Positions 52,228-61,840 of a stretch of DNA of 64,000 bases are shown here, piece by piece; the stretch's first letter is position 1, and the number at the start of each line of letters is the position of its first letter. The DNA is taken from positions 1-64,000 of the forward strand of contig NZ_BLAF01000015.1 of assembly GCF_009687885.1 (NCBI RefSeq). The letters run 5' to 3'. The DNA comes from Acrocarpospora pleiomorpha (lineage in GTDB: Bacteria > Actinomycetota > Actinomycetes > Streptosporangiales > Streptosporangiaceae). Made by a program: the position numbers and the translations under genes. A model generated the notes under the pieces. It was not told the DNA's origin, searched no databases, and was given only the letters and a program-made list of their open reading frames with translations.

Positions 52228-53190
52228 ATGTTCGCTGTCACCGCGTCGCAGACCGATCCCGACGACCCGCTGAGCGGCCTGACGCTCGGCGAGCGCCCTG
52301 ACCCGGCGGTCCCCGACGGCTGGACCACGGTCAGCGTCCGGGCCGCTTCGCTCAACCACCACGACCTGTGGACGCTCAAGGGCGTCGGCATCAGGCAGGA
52401 CCGCCTGCCCATCGTGCTCGGCTGCGACGCCGCCGGAGTGGACGCGGACGGGCGGGAGGTCATCGTGCACGCGGTCATCGGGACGCCGGTGCACGGGGAC
52501 GAGACGCTGGATCCGAAGCGGTCGCTGCTGTCGGAGGTCCACGACGGCACGTTCGCGGAGAAGGTCGCGGTGCCGCGCGGGAACCTGGTGCCGAAACCGG
52601 CCGGGCTGTCGTTCGAGGACGCCGCCTGCCTGCCGACCGCCTGGCTGACCGCCTACCGGATGTTGTTCGAGAAGGCGGAGGCGGAGCCGGGGGCCACCGT
52701 GCTGGTGCAGGGGGTGGGCGGTGGCGTGGCGACCGCGCTGATCGCCATGGGCCGGGCCGCGGGCCTGCGCATGTGGGCCACCAGCCGGTCGGCGGACAAG
52801 CGCGAGCGCGCCCTCGAGCTGGGCGCGGACCGGGTCTTCGAGAGCGGGGCCACGCTGCCGGAACGGGTGGACGCGGTCATGGAGACCGTCGGCCTGGCCA
52901 CCTGGGACCACTCGCTCGGCGCGGTGCGGCCGGGCGGGCGGGTCGTGATCAGCGGGGCCACCAGCGGGCTGGTAGCCCCCACCAAGCTGGCCCAGGTGTT
53001 CTTCCAGCAGAAGTCGATCATCGGCTCGACGATGGGAACCCGGGAGCAGCTGGCCCGGCTCGCCGTCTTCCTGGACCAGACCGGCCTGCGCCCGGTGATC
53101 GACCGGGTGCTGCCGCTGGAGCGAGCCGGGGAGGGTTTCGCCGCGATGCACGCGGGAGACCTGTTCGGCAAAGTGGTGTTCACCGTTTAG
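52228..53190 (+). CDS. Zinc-type alcohol dehydrogenase / quinone oxidoreductase family protein
   Basis: A 320-aa MDR-superfamily oxidoreductase. N-terminal GroES-like domain (SLNHHDLWTLKGVG, VLGCDAAGVD) and NAD(P)-binding Rossmann domain (VLVQGVGGGVATALIAMGRA). Structural-zinc cysteines are absent, as in quinone oxidoreductases. Substrate unknown. Overlaps the convergent PadR gene by four bases. Confidence 0.85.
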   Translation: MFAVTASQTDPDDPLSGLTLGERPDPAVPDGWTTVSVRAASLNHHDLWTLKGVGIRQDRLPIVLGCDAAGVDADGREVIVHAVIGTPVHGDETLDPKRSLLSEVHDGTFAEKVAVPRGNLVPKPAGLSFEDAACLPTAWLTAYRMLFEKAEAEPGATVLVQGVGGGVATALIAMGRAAGLRMWATSRSADKRERALELGADRVFESGATLPERVDAVMETVGLATWDHSLGAVRPGGRVVISGATSGLVAPTKLAQVFFQQKSIIGSTMGTREQLARLAVFLDQTGLRPVIDRVLPLERAGEGFAAMHAGDLFGKVVFTV

Positions 53191-53990
53191 GCGTCGAAGC
53201 GGGACTTGATCCGGTCCGCGGCCTCCTCCAGGATCGCCCGGCAGGCGGCCAGATCGGCGTCGGACAGGCGGGTCTCGGCCGCGCCGGAGCGGATGTCGGA
53301 GACGAAGTCCGCCAGCGACTGGCCGAGGGCGGCGTCGTTGGCGGTGGCCTGCTCGGCGGAGACGTCACCGCCGCGTTCCGGGCCGAACGGGAAGCCGGTC
53401 ATGGACCAGGTCTCGGTCCAGATCCGCCGCCACTCGCCCTTCCAGCGGTCGGTCTCGTCCTTCCACTGCCGCTTTTGCCGCCGCCACTCCTCCTTCTGCT
53501 CCTCCCGCTGCCGTCGCCACTCGTCTTTCTGTTCCTCCCGCTGGCGCCGCCACTCGTCCTTCTGGCCGCGCCAGGCGTCCCTGGAGTCCCTGCCGTGCTC
53601 CTGGTTGATGTTCCTGGCCATCTGGGTGAGCTCCTGGCGCAGCGAGCGCACGGTCTGCCGCACGTCCTCCTTGACCTCGCGCGCGATGTCCTGCACCGAG
53701 GCGGTGATCTCGCGCTCCAGGTCGGCCAGCTCGTCCATCCGGTCGACCAGCTCGGCCCGGCCCTGGTCGGTCAGGGTGAACACCTTCTTGCCCTCGACCA
53801 CCTCGTGGGTGACCAGGCCCTCCTCCTCCAGCCGCGCCAGCCGGGGATAGATCGTGCCGGGTGAGGGGGAGTAGACGCCGAGGAACCGGTCCTGGAGCAA
53901 CCGGATCACCTCGTAACCGTGCCGCGGGCTCTCCTCCAGCAGCTTCAGCAGATAGAGCCGGAGCCGTCCATGCCCGAAAACAGGACTCAT
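53187..53990 (-). CDS. PadR-family regulator with hendecad coiled-coil tail
   Basis: A 267-aa regulator. The PadR winged helix occupies the first ~90 residues (LLKLLEESPRHGYEVIRLLQ, PSPGTIYPRLARLEEEGLVT). Then follows a long charged helix with three near-identical 11-residue units (QKDEWRRQREE twice, QKEEWRRQKRQ), unusual for PadR proteins. The C-terminal part (SADLAACRAILEEAADRI-like) is a separate helical segment. It overlaps the upstream DUF4097 gene by ATGA, so both form one operon, probably self-controlled. Confidence 0.85.
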   Translation of the reverse strand: MSPVFGHGRLRLYLLKLLEESPRHGYEVIRLLQDRFLGVYSPSPGTIYPRLARLEEEGLVTHEVVEGKKVFTLTDQGRAELVDRMDELADLEREITASVQDIAREVKEDVRQTVRSLRQELTQMARNINQEHGRDSRDAWRGQKDEWRRQREEQKDEWRRQREEQKEEWRRQKRQWKDETDRWKGEWRRIWTETWSMTGFPFGPERGGDVSAEQATANDAALGQSLADFVSDIRSGAAETRLSDADLAACRAILEEAADRIKSRFDA

Positions 53991-54787
53991 GCCTGGGTGT
54001 CCTTACTTAGCAGGGTGATCTCTCCCGAGACGGTGGTGGCCCGCAGCGAGGCCATGCCACCGCCCAACCGGCCCGACAACGACCGCTGGCCCGGCCCGCC
54101 GCCGTTCACGAGCCCGGGGAACTCGCTCTCCAGCGTGCCGGAGGTGGATTTGAGGGACACGTCGGTCTGAACCGTACGCGGAAGGCGGACGAAGACCGCG
54201 CCCGAGATGCTGGAGAACGTGACGTTGCCGGTCGGGGTCAGCTCCAGGTCGGCGGTGATCCGGCCGGTCACCGTCTTCGCGCGCAGCCGGTGCGGCACGC
54301 CGTCGGCCACGGTCAGCTCGCCGGAGACGCTGGTGAAAGTGAGATCCCCGGCCAGCGCCCGGCTCTCCACCGCGCCGGCCACGGTGTCGGCGGCGATATC
54401 GCCGCTCACCCCGTCCAGCACGATATTTCCTGACACGCTCTTCACTCGGGTGCGGCCTTCGAACCCGGCCACCACCGCGCCCGCCGTGATCACCCCGGCC
54501 TGCACCGGGCACTCCTTCGGCACGGTCAGCGTCAGCACGCAGCGCCGGTCCCCGGACCGCAGCCAGCCGAGCACCCCGTCCCAGGTGAGGTCGCCGTAGC
54601 TGACGGTCAGCCGGCCCTCCTCGTCGTGCTCCACCACCAGCGGCGCGCCGCTGATCTCGCTGACCTCCAGGGTGGGCGGTCCTTCGCTGGCGAGCACCGC
54701 CAGATGACCCCCGACGATCCGCACCGACAGCCCGGTGACCGGGCCGAACGTCAGCTGCTCGGGTTTCTCTATGGTCCAACGGGACAT
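53987..54787 (-). CDS. DUF4097-type beta-strand protein
   Basis: A 266-aa protein made mostly of short repeated beta strands of the adhesin-like DUF4097 type (VSGNIVLDGVSGDIAADTVA, SVSGELTVADG, TVTGRITADLE, SISGAVFVRLP). No signal peptide. DUF4097 proteins commonly pair with PadR regulators or sensor genes; their role is unclear. Confidence 0.78.
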   Translation of the reverse strand: MSRWTIEKPEQLTFGPVTGLSVRIVGGHLAVLASEGPPTLEVSEISGAPLVVEHDEEGRLTVSYGDLTWDGVLGWLRSGDRRCVLTLTVPKECPVQAGVITAGAVVAGFEGRTRVKSVSGNIVLDGVSGDIAADTVAGAVESRALAGDLTFTSVSGELTVADGVPHRLRAKTVTGRITADLELTPTGNVTFSSISGAVFVRLPRTVQTDVSLKSTSGTLESEFPGLVNGGGPGQRSLSGRLGGGMASLRATTVSGEITLLSKDTQA

Positions 54788-54824
54788 GACGCAGCGCCTT
54801 TCACGCGAACATCTCTACAAACAC

Positions 54825-54864
54825 GATATGTCGCGTCAGGCGAAAGTCAAGATGTATCGCGTCA
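54825..54864 (-). promoter_or_regulatory. Direct-repeat operator upstream of the DUF4097-PadR operon
   Basis: Two 14-base units, GATATGTCGCGTCA (54825-54838) and GATGTATCGCGTCA (54851-54864), 26 bases apart and 12/14 identical, 38-77 bases before the operon start. Candidate PadR sites. Confidence 0.5.
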
Positions 54865-54896
54865 CTGGGAAGCCGCGGCAGGCCTCCCGCGCTCGC

Positions 54897-56519
54897 TCAG
54901 CCCCTGTCGAAGACCAGCGTTCCGCCGATCCAAGTCTGCCGGACGGTCAGGGCGGCCAGATCCGTCGGCTCGGTTTCCAGCGGGTCCGCGGCCAGGACGA
55001 CGAAGTCGGCGAACTTGCCCACCTCGAGCGAGCCGACCCGGTCCTCCCAGCCGATCGAGAACGCCGACCACTCGGTGTACATCCGCAGCGCCTCCTCGAC
55101 CGTGACCGCCTCCTGGGCATCCAGCACGTCGCCGTCGTTGGTACGCCGGGTGACCGCGGCCTGCATCGCGGGGAACGGGTCGTGCTGGTCCTCGGTGATG
55201 CCGATCGCGTCGGAGTTGCCCGGAATCGGCAAGCCGTGGTCAATCAGCCTACGGAACGGCATCACGGTCCCGATCCGGTCGCTGCCCAGGTGCGCGACGT
55301 ATCCGGCCGCGGTGGTCAGGATGAAGGCCGGCTGCGGAACGGGGACGACTCCGGAGGCTACCAGCCGCTTGATCCGCTCGTCGGTCATGAACATGTTGCC
55401 CGCGTGCTCGATGCGGTGCCGGCCGACGCCGTGCCGCCCGGCCGGCAGTGCCAGCGCGCCGTCGAGAGCCTGGTCCAGGGCACGGTCGCCGATCGCGTGG
55501 ATGGCGATCTGCAGTCCCGCCTCATCGGCGGTGGCGACCAGGGCGGCGACCTCCTCGTCGGTGAACGCCAGTTCACCGCGGTAGCCGGGCTGGCCTGGGT
55601 AGTCCTCGTGGAGGGCGGACGCCCCCGCGGTGAGCCCGCCGTCGAGGAAGACCTTGAAACCGACCATCGCGAGATGGTCCGGGTCGAGGGCGTCGACACG
55701 GTCTTTGGTACGGCCGGCGCGCACGTCCTCGGCCGACACCACAGCCTCCAGCTTCGGGTACAGCGCGGCGCGCAGCACCAGGTCACCGTCGACGGCGACG
55801 GAAGCGATCGCGTCCAGCCCCGCGCGGTGCAGCGGGATGTCGCCGACCGTGGTGACGCCGACGGCGAGGTACCGGTCCTGCACTCGCTTGATCGCCGCCG
55901 CGAGATCCGGGACCGACGGCTGCGGGCCGCCGAGCGGCTCGAACATGTCGTAGGTGCGACCGGTGGCGACGCCGGTGGCCGGGTCGCGCTCGATCCGGCC
56001 GCCGGGCGCGTTCGGAGTGTCGTCGTCGACACCCAGCAGCTCCAGGCCCAGCGAGTTGAAGATGTTGATGTGGTAGCTCGCCCGGTACATCACCGGGTGG
56101 GTAGTGCTGACCCGGTCCAGGTCGTGCCGATCGGGATAGCGCCCCTCGGCCAGCTTGAGATTCTGGTAGTGCTCCCCCTGACCGAGGATCCACTCGCCGG
56201 CGGCCGTGGCGCCGGCGCGCTCCGCGAGCACGGCGACAAGCTCCTCGATGCTCGATACCCGGGACGAGCGGCAGTCGACGGCGAGCTCCCAGGCATAGGC
56301 GAGCAGCTCCAGGTGGGAGTGGCAGTCAACCAGCCCGGGGATCACCGCCGCGCCGGCCAGGTCGACGACCCGCGTCTCGCCGGCCCCCGCGAGAATCTCC
56401 TCGGTCGTCCCGATCGCCGCGATCCGGCCATTCTCGGCGCGAAACGCCTCCGCGACGGTTCCGGCCCGGTCCATCGTGCGGACCCGGCCGCCGACGAAGC
56501 ACACGGTCTCTGTTGGCAC
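54897..56519 (-). CDS. Amidohydrolase family protein (YtcJ-like)
   Basis: A 540-aa metal-dependent hydrolase of the amidohydrolase 3 type. It has GLVDCHSHLEL at the first metal site, a carboxylated-Lys candidate in VGFKVFLDGGLT, the IAIHAIGDRA histidine and HRIEHAGNM, plus GITEDQHDP and the terminal GKFADFVVLAADPL. The substrate is probably an amide or cyclic imide. GTG start at 56519 with GAGGT upstream. It belongs to the minus-strand half of a catabolic cluster. Confidence 0.85.
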   Translation of the reverse strand: MPTETVCFVGGRVRTMDRAGTVAEAFRAENGRIAAIGTTEEILAGAGETRVVDLAGAAVIPGLVDCHSHLELLAYAWELAVDCRSSRVSSIEELVAVLAERAGATAAGEWILGQGEHYQNLKLAEGRYPDRHDLDRVSTTHPVMYRASYHINIFNSLGLELLGVDDDTPNAPGGRIERDPATGVATGRTYDMFEPLGGPQPSVPDLAAAIKRVQDRYLAVGVTTVGDIPLHRAGLDAIASVAVDGDLVLRAALYPKLEAVVSAEDVRAGRTKDRVDALDPDHLAMVGFKVFLDGGLTAGASALHEDYPGQPGYRGELAFTDEEVAALVATADEAGLQIAIHAIGDRALDQALDGALALPAGRHGVGRHRIEHAGNMFMTDERIKRLVASGVVPVPQPAFILTTAAGYVAHLGSDRIGTVMPFRRLIDHGLPIPGNSDAIGITEDQHDPFPAMQAAVTRRTNDGDVLDAQEAVTVEEALRMYTEWSAFSIGWEDRVGSLEVGKFADFVVLAADPLETEPTDLAALTVRQTWIGGTLVFDRG

Positions 56520-56595
56520 TGCTCTACCTCTTTCTGGGCATGGTTGCGAAGCCGCCGTCGCGGGTGAGGCCGACGGTGGCGGGTCAGGACGTGCT

Positions 56596-58074
56596 TCAGC
56601 GGACGGCAGGCATCTGCACGGTCTTGGTCTCCAGGTACTCCTCGACGCCGAGCCGCCCCCGCTCCCGTCCGAGACCACTGCCGCGCATGCCACCGAACGG
56701 CAGGGCCGGCTCGCTGACCAGCGGAGTGTTGACACCGACCGAGCCCGCCTTGAGCTTGCGGGCGACCGCGGTCGCGGCGGCTTGGTCACCGCCGAACACG
56801 TAGGCCGCAAGGCCGTACTCGGTGGCGTTGGCCAACCGGACAGCCTCGTCGACGTCGGCGCACCGGATGACGCTGAGCACCGGACCGAAGAACTCCTCGC
56901 CGAGCACGGCGGGCTGGCTCTTTCCCTCGGCCGTCAGCAGCGTCGGCGCCAGGAACGCGCTCACCTCGTTCTCGGCGGTCCTGGCACCGCCCGCGACGAC
57001 GGTCGCGCCGCCCGCCACGGCCTCGGCCACCTGCGCCTCGATCCGTCCCACGGCCGCGTGGTCGATCAGCGGGCCCATCGTGGTCGCCGGGTCGCGCGGG
57101 TCGCCGAGGACGATCTGGCCGACCGCCGCGGTGAGCTCGGCGACCAGATCGCCGGCCTTCGACTCCACGACGTACACCCGGTTGGCGGCCATGCACGCCT
57201 GCCCGGAGTTGAGGAACCGGGCCCGGATCAGGTCACGCGCGGTCTGGACGACGTCCGCGTCGGGAAGCACCACCGCGGCCGCGTTGCCGCCCAGCTCGAG
57301 CAGGACCCGCTTGATCGACGACGCGGCCTTGCGCAGGACGAGCTCGCCCACCTTGCGCGACCCGGTGAGGCTGACGCACGCGACCTCGGGGGCGTCCAGC
57401 AAGACGTCGCTGACCCGCTGCGGATCGCCGGCGACGACGACGTTCAGGACACCGGACGGGAGACCCGCCTCCTCGAAGCAGCGTGCGATGGCCAGCGCGG
57501 TGAGCGGCGTCTGCGGGGCCGGCTTCAGCACGACCGCGCAGCCGGCCGCGAGCGCGGCGCCGACCTTGCAGGCCACCATGAACGCCGGGAAGTTCCACGG
57601 CGTGATCGCCAGGACCACCCCGATCGGCTCGTGCAGCACGAGGGCGTCGCGTCCGGGCGCGACGTCGGCCCAGGCCTCACCGGGGAGCCGCAGCGTCTCG
57701 TGGCTGAACCACTCGAAGAAGCGGACCGTGTTGCGGGCCTCGCCGACCGCCTCGGCCAGCGGCTTGCCGGTCTCCGCGCTGATGAGCTCGCCGATGGCCT
57801 CGACCCGCTCGCCCAGCAGGTCGGTCGCCCGGCTGAGGATCTCGAAGCGCTGCCAGCCGGTCGCCGACGACCACCCGTCGAGGGCGGCCGCCGCCGAAGC
57901 GACCGCCGCGGCGGCCTGGCCGGCGTCCGCGTCGCCAACCGCGCAGATCGCGGCCCCGGTGGCCGGGTCGTGGACCTCGAACGTGTCCGGGGAGGTCACC
58001 CAGGTGCCGTCGATCCACGAGCCCGGACTGTCGCCCACGAGCCGTGCGACCAGATCGGCCGCGCGGCTGCTCAT
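56596..58074 (-). CDS. NAD(P)-dependent aldehyde dehydrogenase
   Basis: A 492-aa ALDH superfamily enzyme. NAD site ITPWNFPAFM, Glu in LELGGNAA, catalytic Cys in NSGQACMAANR, and the C-terminal LPFGGMRGSGLGRERG. It most resembles succinate-semialdehyde and related short-chain aldehyde dehydrogenases. The ATG overlaps the upstream cupin stop (ATGA). Confidence 0.9.
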   Translation of the reverse strand: MSSRAADLVARLVGDSPGSWIDGTWVTSPDTFEVHDPATGAAICAVGDADAGQAAAAVASAAAALDGWSSATGWQRFEILSRATDLLGERVEAIGELISAETGKPLAEAVGEARNTVRFFEWFSHETLRLPGEAWADVAPGRDALVLHEPIGVVLAITPWNFPAFMVACKVGAALAAGCAVVLKPAPQTPLTALAIARCFEEAGLPSGVLNVVVAGDPQRVSDVLLDAPEVACVSLTGSRKVGELVLRKAASSIKRVLLELGGNAAAVVLPDADVVQTARDLIRARFLNSGQACMAANRVYVVESKAGDLVAELTAAVGQIVLGDPRDPATTMGPLIDHAAVGRIEAQVAEAVAGGATVVAGGARTAENEVSAFLAPTLLTAEGKSQPAVLGEEFFGPVLSVIRCADVDEAVRLANATEYGLAAYVFGGDQAAATAVARKLKAGSVGVNTPLVSEPALPFGGMRGSGLGRERGRLGVEEYLETKTVQMPAVR

Positions 58075-58457
58075 TTCGCGCCCTCGGCGTACTCGGCCTC
58101 GCCGACTTCTCCCGTCCACTCGACGTCACCGAAGTGGAACACCAGCTGGATCAGCTGGGCGGACGCGGTGGCGCCGTGCCAGTGCTCGATCCCGGGCTCG
58201 GTCCAGACGACGTCGCCGGGACGCATCACCACCACCTCGCCGCCGCGCTCCTGGATCCAGCCCTCGCCGGAGACGGTGTAGAGCATCTGGCCGCCCGGGT
58301 GCCGGTGCCAGTGCGTGCGCGACCCGGGCGCGAAGAACATGTTGAGGGCGCGGGTCCCGTCGCCGGTCAGGACGATGTCCGACCAGACCTGTCCGGTCGT
58401 GGTCTGCGACCGCATGGCCGACACCCGGTCCGCCGGAATGCCTCGTCCGATGATCAT
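58071..58457 (-). CDS. Cupin-domain protein
   Basis: A 128-aa single cupin. Metal-ligand motif 1 is HWHRHPGGQMLYTVSGEGW and motif 2 is PGDVVWTEPGIEHWHGA. It resembles the carboxymuconolactone/quercetinase-like small cupins that act as enzymes or sensors. It is coupled to the ALDH gene. Confidence 0.85.
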   Translation of the reverse strand: MIIGRGIPADRVSAMRSQTTTGQVWSDIVLTGDGTRALNMFFAPGSRTHWHRHPGGQMLYTVSGEGWIQERGGEVVVMRPGDVVWTEPGIEHWHGATASAQLIQLVFHFGDVEWTGEVGEAEYAEGAK

Positions 58458-58484
58458 CGTGCTCCTCTGGTTCGTGGGGTCGCG

Positions 58485-60086
58485 TCAGTCGGTGGTACGG
58501 CGGAGGTCGGTCAGCACGCGGTTGCTCGCGTTGTAGCCGGTGACGCCGCTCATGAAGTTGCCCGGCCAGTTGCCGACGCCCGTCAGGTAGAGCCCCTCGA
58601 CCGGGGTCCGGTAGTCGGCGCAGCCGGGGATCGGACGCGAGTCGAAGATGTGCCCGGGCACGATGTCGCCGTGGGCGCCGTTGCCCTCGACGAGGGCGAA
58701 TTCGCGCTCGAGGTCCAGCGGCGAGTAGACGTGCACGCCGGCCAGGATCTCGGACAGGTTCGGGATGTGCTCCTCCAACGCTCCGACCACGGCCTTGCCC
58801 AGGTCGTCGCGCTGCTCGTCCCAGGTGCCCTCGGCCAGGTGATACGGAACTCCTCGGACGCTGATGCTCATGAAGTGGCATCCCGGTGGGGTCAGCGAGG
58901 GGTCGTGCGCCGAGTCGATCATCGCGGTGACGGTGGGTCGCTTGGTCCACCGCCCGAGCACCGCCTCGTTGTACGCGTTCTGGAGCACGTCGATGCTGGC
59001 TGCGACCCGGAAGTTGGTGCCGAGGAAGAGACGGTTCTCCTCCTCGTCCTGCGCGGCGGCGAACCGTGGGGTGCCGTCGAGCGCGAGGTGGACCTTGGCG
59101 GAGGTGCCCTTCATGCTGACAGTCTTGGCGAGGTCGTACAGCTCCGCCCCGATGTCCTCGGGTCCGACCAGCTCGGTCAGGGTCAGCTTCGGGTTCGCGT
59201 TGGAGACGACCCGGGGTGCGCGGAATTCGCGACCGTCGGTGAGGGCGACGCCGACGACCCGCTGGTCCTCGCAGAGGATGCGCTCGACCTGCGCGGCGGT
59301 GAGGATCGTGGCCCCGTGGGCGCGGGCGGACTCCGCCATCGCGCCGGTCACGGCGCCGATGCCGCCCAGCGGCGCCGCGTTTCGCATCATCAGCTCGTTG
59401 TCGTCGTGGCTGCCGACGCTGCGGAGTGACTCCTCCCACAGCGGCCGCTGGAGCAGCAGGTAGCCGCTACCCGGTGTGCGCGGGCCGACGAAGTTGGTCG
59501 CGACCGCGGTGCCGGCGAAGAACGCCTGCAGCTGCGGCGACGAGAGCCGCTCCTCGAGGATGTCCGCGACCGGACCGAACATGATCGACTCGAAGTCGCG
59601 GCGCTGGCGCGGGGTGGTGAAGCGGGCGGCCACCTCGGCGAACGACGGCGGCGGGTCGTAGAAGGAGACCTTCATCTGCCGGGCCACCGAGGCGTACAGC
59701 GCGATGACCGAGGCGTAGCCGTCGAGGTCCGCGTCCCCGTGCGCGAACTGCTCCATGACCGCCCGGCGCCTGGCCCGGTCCGGCCAGGCCGGCAGGGCCC
59801 GGCCGTCCGCGAAGAGGGTCAGGGATCCGAGCGGCGGGTGGGCGAAGCGGAGCCCGTGCTTGTCCAGCTCGAGCTCCGCGGCGATACGCGGATCGAGGCT
59901 GTGGCTCGCATTGGCCACGCTGCTCCCGCGGTAGCCCGGGAAGATCTCTTCGGTGACGCAGGTGCCACCGACGACGTCGCGCCGCTCCAGGGCGAGCACC
60001 TTCAACCCCGCCCGAGCCAGGTACCCGGTGGCCACCAGACCGCTGTGCCCGGTCCCGACGACGATCACGTCGTACGCCTGCTCCAT
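58485..60086 (-). CDS. FAD-dependent oxidoreductase, phytoene desaturase-like (CrtI superfamily)
   Basis: A 533-aa flavoprotein. The N-terminal dinucleotide fold is VIVVGTGHSGLVATGYLARA followed by LALERRDVVGGTC, and the C-terminal FAD-contact region is LYLTGVGNWPGNFMSGVTGY. Despite the CrtI likeness there are no carotenoid genes around; the neighbours suggest a role in oxidising an amine, alcohol or similar catabolic substrate. ATG at 60086 with GAGAGGAAG upstream. Confidence 0.83.
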   Translation of the reverse strand: MEQAYDVIVVGTGHSGLVATGYLARAGLKVLALERRDVVGGTCVTEEIFPGYRGSSVANASHSLDPRIAAELELDKHGLRFAHPPLGSLTLFADGRALPAWPDRARRRAVMEQFAHGDADLDGYASVIALYASVARQMKVSFYDPPPSFAEVAARFTTPRQRRDFESIMFGPVADILEERLSSPQLQAFFAGTAVATNFVGPRTPGSGYLLLQRPLWEESLRSVGSHDDNELMMRNAAPLGGIGAVTGAMAESARAHGATILTAAQVERILCEDQRVVGVALTDGREFRAPRVVSNANPKLTLTELVGPEDIGAELYDLAKTVSMKGTSAKVHLALDGTPRFAAAQDEEENRLFLGTNFRVAASIDVLQNAYNEAVLGRWTKRPTVTAMIDSAHDPSLTPPGCHFMSISVRGVPYHLAEGTWDEQRDDLGKAVVGALEEHIPNLSEILAGVHVYSPLDLEREFALVEGNGAHGDIVPGHIFDSRPIPGCADYRTPVEGLYLTGVGNWPGNFMSGVTGYNASNRVLTDLRRTTD

Positions 60087-60118
60087 CCGCTTCCTCTCGT
60101 TCCGTCGCCGCTCCGGGG

Positions 60119-60505
60119 TCAGCCCAGCGGACTGATACGTCGAGCCGAGACGCGCCAGCCCGCGTCGGTGCGGGTCACGGTGTCGCGATAGATCGCGGCG
60201 GTGACCTCCCCTCCAGCCCGCAGCGCGAGCGCCTTGCTGGTGCATGCCGCGGTGCCGTCGACGCCACCCACCACCACAACATTCGTAATGTGGTGACTGA
60301 CCGCGGGCGTCGCGATCGCCTTGAAGGCCGCGATCACGTCATCGAGCCCGTCGGCCGTGAGGCGGCCCGGGTTGTCGAAGGAGACATCGGGCGCGAAGAC
60401 CTCTCCGAGCCGGTCGTACTCGTGGGCGTCGAGGAGGTAGGCGACCCGGTTGAGGACTTCCTCGATCGCTCGGGCGTCGGCCGGGTTCACGGGTTGGTTG
60501 GTCAC
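60119..60505 (-). CDS. SnoaL-like / NTF2-fold protein
   Basis: A 128-aa protein of the SnoaL-4 type: ADARAIEEVLNRVAYLLDAH, FAPDVSFDNPG and the strand-rich C terminus (ALRAGGEVTAAIYRDTVTRT). Members are small hydrolases, isomerases or dehydratases. GTG at 60505 with GAGGGAG upstream. It is the first gene of the minus-strand half and faces the PLP-enzyme gene across a region with a palindrome. Confidence 0.78.
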   Translation of the reverse strand: MTNQPVNPADARAIEEVLNRVAYLLDAHEYDRLGEVFAPDVSFDNPGRLTADGLDDVIAAFKAIATPAVSHHITNVVVVGGVDGTAACTSKALALRAGGEVTAAIYRDTVTRTDAGWRVSARRISPLG

Positions 60506-60532
60506 TGGACTCCCTCGAGTATTCCGTACAGT

Positions 60533-60547
60533 GGAAGTTGAACTTCC
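60533..60547. promoter_or_regulatory. Palindromic operator between the divergent catabolic operons
   Basis: GGAAGTT-G-AACTTCC, a perfect 7-bp palindrome with one central base, 28 bases from the minus-strand start and 58 from the plus-strand start. Related sequences occur at 61758 and 61780. Confidence 0.6.
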
Positions 60548-60604
60548 GCACCATAGGATGCCTTCGAATTCGAACCCGGTCAAGCGCCCCGAAGGAGACC
60601 TCGA

Positions 60605-61723
60605 ATGACGATGCGCAAGCAGACCCGTGCCGACCGGACCTGGGTCGACGAGGCGATCCGCCGCGTCGAGGCCGATGCCACCCGCAGTTCCGACACCCAC
60701 CTGCTGACCTTCGACCTGCCCGGCCGGCACGGCATCGACCTCTACCTGAAGGACGAGTCCTCGCACCCGACCGGGAGCCTCAAGCACCGGCTCGCCCGCT
60801 CGCTCTTCCTGTACGCGCTGTGCAACGGCTGGATCGGCCCGACCACGACGGTGGTCGAGGCCTCCAGCGGCTCGACCGCGGTCTCCGAGGCCTACTTCGC
60901 CCGTCTGCTGGACCTGCCGTTCATCGCCGTCGTCCCGGCCTCGACCAGCCCGGCCAAGCTCAAGCTCATCGAGTGGCACGGCGGGCGCTGCCAGGTGGTG
61001 GATCATCCGGGACAGGTGTACGACGAGGCGCGGCGTCTCGCTGCCGAACTCGGTGGCCACTACCTCGACCAGTTCACCTACGCCGAGCGGGCCACCGACT
61101 GGCGCGGCAACAACAACATCGCCGAGTCGATCTTCGAGCAGATGTCCGGCGAGGCACAACCGGTGCCGGCCTGGATCGTCGCCGGCGCCGGGACCGGCGG
61201 AACGGCGGCGACCATCGGGCGCTACCTTCGCTACCGGCGGCACCCCACCCGGCTGCTGGTGCCGGATCCCGAGCACTCGGTCTTCCTCGACGCCTGGCGC
61301 CTCGGCGATCGCGGACTGCGGTCGGCCGAAGGCTCCCGGATCGAGGGGATCGGCCGCCCGCGGGTCGAGCCGTCCTTCATTCCTGAGGTGATCGACGAGA
61401 TGGTCCGCGTGCCGGACGCGGCGTCGGTCGCGACGACGCTGTGGACCTCGCGCCGCCTGGGCCGCCGGGTCGGACCCTCGACCGGGACGAGCATGTGGGC
61501 GACCCTCCAGCTCATCGCCGGACTGGAGCGCGACGGCGAGCGAGGCAGCGTGGTGAGCCTGATCAGCGACGGCGGCGAACGCTACGCCTCGACGTACTAC
61601 GACGCGTCCTGGCGCGCGGACCAAGGGATCGACGTGGCGCCGTACGTCGCGGTACTGGACGAATACGAACGTTCGGGATCACTTGCCGGCGTGATCGCAG
61701 GAAAGCCTGGCTGTAGCACTTGA
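60605..61723 (+). CDS. PLP-dependent cysteine synthase-fold enzyme (Cds1-like)
   Basis: A 372-aa fold-type II PLP enzyme. The PLP Lys is in [10 protein letters not shown], the substrate loop is [15 protein letters not shown] and the phosphate loop is [12 protein letters not shown]. From memory the family includes mycobacterial Cds1 (Rv3684), an L-cysteine desulfhydrase. In this cluster a different amino-acid-like substrate is possible. ATG at 60605 after GAAGGAGACC. Confidence 0.83.
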   Translation: MTMRKQTRADRTWVDEAIRRVEADATRSSDTHLLTFDLPGRHGIDLYLKDESSHPTGSLKHRLARSLFLYALCNGWIGPTTTVVEASSGSTAVSEAYFARLLDLPFIAVVPASTSPAKLKLIEWHGGRCQVVDHPGQVYDEARRLAAELGGHYLDQFTYAERATDWRGNNNIAESIFEQMSGEAQPVPAWIVAGAGTGGTAATIGRYLRYRRHPTRLLVPDPEHSVFLDAWRLGDRGLRSAEGSRIEGIGRPRVEPSFIPEVIDEMVRVPDAASVATTLWTSRRLGRRVGPSTGTSMWATLQLIAGLERDGERGSVVSLISDGGERYASTYYDASWRADQGIDVAPYVAVLDEYERSGSLAGVIAGKPGCST

Positions 61724-61757
61724 CAGGCCGCCGCTCGGGCCACAGCATCTCTGCAAT

Positions 61758-61791
61758 GGAAGTCGCACTTTCATTCTGTGGAAGTCCACTC
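61758..61791 (+). promoter_or_regulatory. Repeated GGAAGT operator upstream of the ABC transporter genes
   Basis: GGAAGTCGCACTTTC at 61758-61772 and GGAAGTCCACTC at 61780-61791 both resemble the palindrome at 60533 (GGAAGT-N3-ACTT pattern), 50-83 bases before the substrate-binding gene. One regulator probably acts on both control regions. Confidence 0.55.
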
Positions 61792-61840
61792 GAGGTGGTT
61801 CATTCACTCAACCAGCCGCCCTGCCCAAGAAGGAACCCTT

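Noticed and set aside
58485..60086. Carotenoid biosynthesis role for the CrtI-like gene
   Set aside because: No phytoene synthase, GGPP synthase or other carotenoid genes are nearby; the neighbours are catabolic enzymes and an importer.
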